Shown here: positions 60,240 through 64,000 of the stretch, in pieces
How the letters are laid out: each line of letters begins with the position of its first letter
How positions within the stretch are numbered: position 1 is the stretch's first letter
NCBI RefSeq assembly: GCF_000002985.6
Contig: NC_003283.11
Location: 19,655,501-19,719,500, forward strand
Direction: 5' to 3'
Length of the DNA: 64,000 nt
From: Caenorhabditis elegans
Taxonomy: Eukaryota; Nematoda; Chromadorea; Rhabditida; Rhabditidae
The notes under the pieces: model-generated
Database searches by the model: none
What the model was told of the DNA's origin: nothing
What the model saw: the letters and a program-made list of their open reading frames with translations, nothing else
Position numbers and translations under genes: made by a program

Positions 60240-60425
60240 ATCCGTTCTTCAAGTGCTATGCACTGCGGATCTGGGTGTCAGGCCCGTTGGGCTATAATTT
60301 AAGCCACGTCCTAGTCGGGGACTGTGGCTGATAATCCAGTCGCAGACTGTTCCAATAGAGGCTGGGCAAACCTCCATTCCACCACTACCAATTGAGCTAT
60401 CCTGTCCCCTCTCTATGGGTATACA
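60240..60425 (-). repeat. Possible tRNA-derived SINE-like sequence
   Basis: The minus strand opens with GGATAGCTCAATTGGTAG, a perfect A-box type sequence, and has further paired words (GACTAGGACGTGGC, TAGCCCAACGGGC) but no clear B box. It lies between the divergent Thr-rich genes. Confidence 0.35.
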
Positions 60426-60646
60426 TTTTCCGTAAAATATCCAAAAATCTTCCTTTATGACCACCAAATTCGCTCCATCGCCTTTATTCTCCAAAAAACC
60501 ATGAACTTCTGTTCTTGTTCTATACCTCCAATTTCCATTTTTCCATATACATATAATTTTCATGTCTCATTATCATATCCAACACCGCTTCCACCGCCCC
60601 CCGGTACCTCCATAAAAACCACAGGATATCTGATTATTCTGTCAAA

Positions 60647-62014
60647 ATGACTGGGTTTTCTAGAACTGTCTTCTTATTCCTGGTGGCAATTGTTGGTGTG
60701 GCGTACCTTCAGGAATTGATTGGAGGAGGTGGAGATGAGGAGCCGGATACACCAAAGAAGGGAGCAGTTTTCTATAACGGTTTCAATTACGTCCCACTGC
60801 CCGAGCTGCAAGGAGATCGTTAGTTGAAAAACACAACATTTTAAAACTTCCATGTCTTCAGAACCAAGATGCAGCCAGTGCCCGCTTGAGAGCAATACAT
60901 TTACGGAGAACGGTACAATTGGCTCAAAATATATGTAAGATGACTTGTTCAGCTTCAAGTATATAATGTTTTTTAAGAGATGTTGGACCTGATGCAAACG
61001 GTTGTCGTGTAATGCATCACTACTGTGTTATGGTGGGCGGCAACCCGAACTGTGAAGTAACGGCGGCAATTCAAAGTGGTGAAGGCGAACTCGAGAAGTT
61101 CATCTATAGTAGTAATATAAGTGACGGCGGGAACGCTACGTGCGTATATAATGCCATCAAGAACGAGGCTCGATTCATGTACAAAAACGAGTGAGTTTAT
61201 TTTCCTTCAAATAGTCCATTTTTTGAAGGTGGAGTAGAATCAAAAAATATTTTGGTTCAGTTGACAGAAAATAGACCCCGATGAATGAAATTTTAATTCC
61301 CGCGAGTGACGTTATTTTCGATATGGCTAAATTCTTGGGTTATTTATTTATTTGTTCTTTTCTATTTGATTGAATCTTTCAAATTTTCCATCAAATTTTC
61401 CAAACCAAATTATGAGTAACTATTAAATTGTCGATTTTTACGCCAATTTAGTTAGGGTTATCAAATTCTTTCCAGCATTGCATACTTCCACTGCTTGGGC
61501 GGTTGTAGAAGTGGAGGTGGTGGCACCAGATCCAACCACAACAACGGTTCTGACCACGACTACTGTAACCTCTACCACTACTCCTGAGCCGACCACGACT
61601 ACCGTAACCACTACACTGGAACCAACGACTACTACCGTAACCACTACACCAGAACCTACGACTACAGAAACTTCGACTACCACTCCTGAGCCAACCACGA
61701 CTACTGTAACCACCACTCCTGAACCAACGACTACTACTGTAACCACTACACCGGAGCCTACAACTACAACCCCTTGTGTCACAACTGAAGAGCCAACTAC
61801 TACAACCCCATGCGTGACCACAGAAGCCCCAACCACCACAACTCCCTGCGTCACTACCGAAGAGCCCACCACCACTACTCCGTATGTCACTACCGAAGAG
61901 CCCACCACTAGCACACCATGTGTAACTACCGAAGCCCCGACTACAGAAGAACCAACCACAACTAAGCGTCCTAATCACGGATGCCATGTTCCAAATCACC
62001 AGCGAAAAGGATAA
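60647..62014 (+). CDS. Secreted or membrane-anchored cysteine-rich protein with Thr-rich tail; last exon ambiguous
   Basis: Exons 60647-60818, 60862-60934, 60978-61190 and a last exon ending at 62014; the first three join in phase. The start has a hydrophobic signal or anchor (TVFLFLVAIVGVAYL). The module reads RCSQCPLES, NGCRVMHHYCVMVGG, NPNCEVTA and NATCVYNA, like the minus-strand family. The canonical acceptor at 61475 gives FHCLGGCRSGGGG, restoring the family's C-x3-C pair, but then runs into a stop because the Thr-rich repeat (TTTPEPTTTT and TTPCVTTEEP units) is in another frame. A poorer acceptor (GTTAG, exon from 61456) keeps the Thr-rich frame open to the tail GCHVPNHQRKG but loses the Cys pair. 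Either the gene has a frameshift near the GGT/GGC run at 61510-61530 or it uses the poor acceptor. AATAAA is at 62064-62069. Confidence 0.68.
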
Positions 62015-62063
62015 TTGGTTCCTTTTTACGAATCATGTTAATTTCATACATGACATTCATTTT

Positions 62064-62069
62064 AATAAA
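62064..62069 (+). terminator. Poly(A) signal of the plus-strand Thr-rich gene
   Basis: AATAAA 50 bases after the stop at 62014, in a typical 3' UTR position. Confidence 0.6.
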
Positions 62070-62190
62070 GTATTTGCATGCGATTTTTATTTATCATTGC
62101 TAGGTGGCAACTTTTGTCAGAACTTTCAGATTGAAGCCCTCTCACCACTTCAAACAAAATATTAAAATCCCAAATATTTAAACTCTATTC

Positions 62191-62455
62191 GACGCAGAAT
62201 TCTCTCCTGATAATTTTTCCAAAAAGAAATGTTTTGGTAACCCTAACCGTTAAGGAGATACAGACGTTTAAAGTAGAGCAGGCGAGAGAGTGTGGGAGGG
62301 GGAGAGACGCAGGGGGAGAGGTCACTCTGCGTCTCGCCTCCCCTCACACTCTTTCACTGGCATTTTGCGCGCTCTAACTTCAAACCGTCGTAACTTTTGA
62401 ATGGTTAGAGGTATTGAAAAATTTCCAAGTGATGAAATGTTTGAAATTTTTAGCT
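62191..62455. repeat. Palindromic foldback element, copy 6
   Basis: Same family, downstream of the plus-strand Thr-rich gene. The two GACGCAG cores lie near 62304 and 62327. Confidence 0.7.
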
Positions 62456-62804
62456 TAACAATTTGAAAATATTAAATTTTGATACTTTTGAAGATACTCA
62501 ACAAAGATACTCGACATTTCAACTTTTAATGCAAAACTAACGTTCATAATCTATTCCCCCATTCCCCCCAGGGCCCCCGTTCTAATTGACAGTTGGCCGT
62601 CTGTTCCTGACAGATTGCATTTCTGCTTCTTATCGCTCTCGGAAAATCTTCATGCAATTAATTGTAAAACTGACACCTCCCTCCCTCCTTCACCCCGCTC
62701 TCCGTTATTCTGTGTTCGTTTTGTTAGTTGACCTGGTTTCTGGAGATAATTACATTGAGTTTTCTGTGGGAGGAATTCATTTTCTTCAGATTCTTGGGCT
62801 TACT

Positions 62805-62838
62805 ATTAGGCTCAGGCTTAGGCTTAGGCTTAGGCCTA
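62805..62838 (+). repeat. Short telomere-like array, TTAGGC orientation
   Basis: Five TTAGGC-like hexamers ending in TTAGGCCTAG, 390 bp before the longer array. Confidence 0.85.
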
Positions 62839-63224
62839 GAAAAATCTGGAAATTTTTTTTTATTAGAAGATCTGAAAAACCCCAAAAAATTTTAGAAAAA
62901 TCATTTAAAAAAATTTAGAAATATCTAGAAAATTTGGAAATTTTCAAACAATCCCTAAATGTTCAAAAAAAAAAACCGAAATTTTTTTTCAAGTTTTGAA
63001 ACATTCAGATAATTTCCAAAAAAATCCAGGAAATTTTAGAAACTTATTCTCTATAAATTCTGAAAAAAATTGACAAAAAAGAGTAAATTCCTAGATAACT
63101 CTAAAAATTCTAGGAATTTTTTAAAAGCTGCAAAAAAATCCAAAAAAATTTAGACCAATTCTGAATAATTTCAGAAATTTCCAGCAGCTTTAGAACATTT
63201 TAGTAAAGTTTTTTGACAATTCAG
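62839..63224. other. A/T-rich spacer between telomere-like arrays
   Basis: CTAGAAAATTTGG and TTCTGAAAAAAATT words; nothing recognised. Confidence 0.4.
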
Positions 63225-63462
63225 TCTTAAGTTTAAGCTTAGGCTTAGGCTTAGGCTTAGGCTTAGGTTGAGGCTCAGGCTTAGGCTAAATCTTAGGCTT
63301 AAGCTTAGGCCTAGAATCAGGTTTATTTTAAGGTTCAGGCTTAGACTTAGGCTTAGGCCTAGGCGGAGGCTTAGACTTAGGCTTAGGCTTAGGCTTAGGC
63401 TTAAGCTTAGGGTTATGCCTAGGTTCAGGCTTAGGCCTTGGCTTTGGCTTTGGCTCAGGTCT
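63225..63462 (+). repeat. Degenerate interstitial telomere-like array, TTAGGC orientation
   Basis: About 38 hexamers of TTAGGC with single changes (GTTAGG, CTCAGG, CTTGGC). Opposite orientation to the array at 9118-9412. Confidence 0.85.
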
Positions 63463-64000
63463 AAACTTTTTTTTTAAACTTTGTGATTTTTTCTCCGAAA
63501 ATAAAATTTTTGGAAAAATATCGTGTTTTTTGTGTCCAAATTTATTAGTTTAACCAGTTTTTATGTGTAAGCAAATACTGTGTAAAGTATCAAAAACCCA
63601 ATATACCATATGTATATATGTAACTTGACACTTTTGTGTGTCAATCTGAGGATGCTGTTTGATTCACATTTTTTTTTGGCTTCTTTTTATTTTGTTGTAG
63701 GGGGAAAAATAATGGAAGGCTCGAATTTCCTTTTCAATCGAACAAATTGCTATGTGTTTTGACAAGCAATTCGGGTTTCACGCCCATGAAATTTTAGAGG
63801 TTTTTGTGTTTTTTTTTTCGCTGAAAAAATTGGAGCTTGTCTATTTCTTTTAAATTTTATTCCTTTTCGAACAATTTGGGTTCAAATTGTGAATTTTAGA
63901 ATCAATAGTTACTTCACGTTTAGAAATCGCAATTAATTTCAAAATTTTGTAAGCCCATCTGATTTGGGGGTGGAATACTTCCGGTTTGTGCACACGTAGA
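63463..64000. other. Gene-free right end
   Basis: No exon, array or RNA gene seen. A GCATATGTATATATGTAAC-like patch lies near 63606. Confidence 0.4.

Noticed and set aside
61438-61999. Minus-strand Val/Gly/Ser-rich frames
   Set aside because: Antisense readings of the TTTPEPTTTT-coding repeat of the plus-strand gene.

Overview
The window looks like a Caenorhabditis elegans nuclear chromosome segment. Three things support this: short AT-rich introns with TTTTCAG-type acceptors and GTAAG/GTGAG donors, degenerate arrays of the nematode telomere hexamer TTAGGC, and the gene order MRP-type ABC transporter, nucleoside hydrolase, short anillin. From memory that order fits mrp-7 and ani-3 on clone Y43F8C of chromosome V; I could not check it by search. 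Gene models were built by hand from splice signals, reading phase and family resemblance.

Layout. Positions 1-14.7 kb hold no gene I can support. They carry diverged satellites (about 190 bp and 186 bp periods), poly-G tracts, a TTA-flanked inverted-repeat element, a telomere-like array and many tRNA-derived repeats. At 14.76-15.86 kb is a small single-pass membrane protein, and at 16.0 kb the relic last exon of a seven-helix chemoreceptor. From 19.39 to 37.27 kb a 14-exon gene encodes a full-length (about 1525 aa) MRP/ABCC transporter whose introns are filled with minisatellites and foldback elements. On the minus strand at 38.49-41.89 kb is a six-exon nucleoside hydrolase, divergent from the ten-exon anillin-like gene at 42.28-49.52 kb; the two share a 396 bp intergenic region. 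A small secreted cysteine-rich gene with a frame problem lies at 50.3-50.7 kb, and a three-exon chemoreceptor on the minus strand at 51.39-53.45 kb.

From 54.3 to 62.0 kb is a family of secreted cysteine-rich proteins with Pro/Thr-rich tails. Three tandem minus-strand copies (1128 bp period) come first, then a longer minus-strand member, then a divergent plus-strand member. The tandem copies carry different lesions: two share a broken exon 1 splice donor and the third has a nonsense codon. The plus-strand member needs either an unusual acceptor or a frameshift. The last 2 kb hold a foldback element and a second telomere-like array, opposite in orientation to the first.

The strongest unexplained signal is a family of at least 28 tRNA-like units of about 75 bp. 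They keep A-box and B-box promoter elements, and every copy is followed on its sense strand by a T run, which is what short Pol III transcription units would look like. Many belong to longer tandem units placed in introns or between exons of the genes above.
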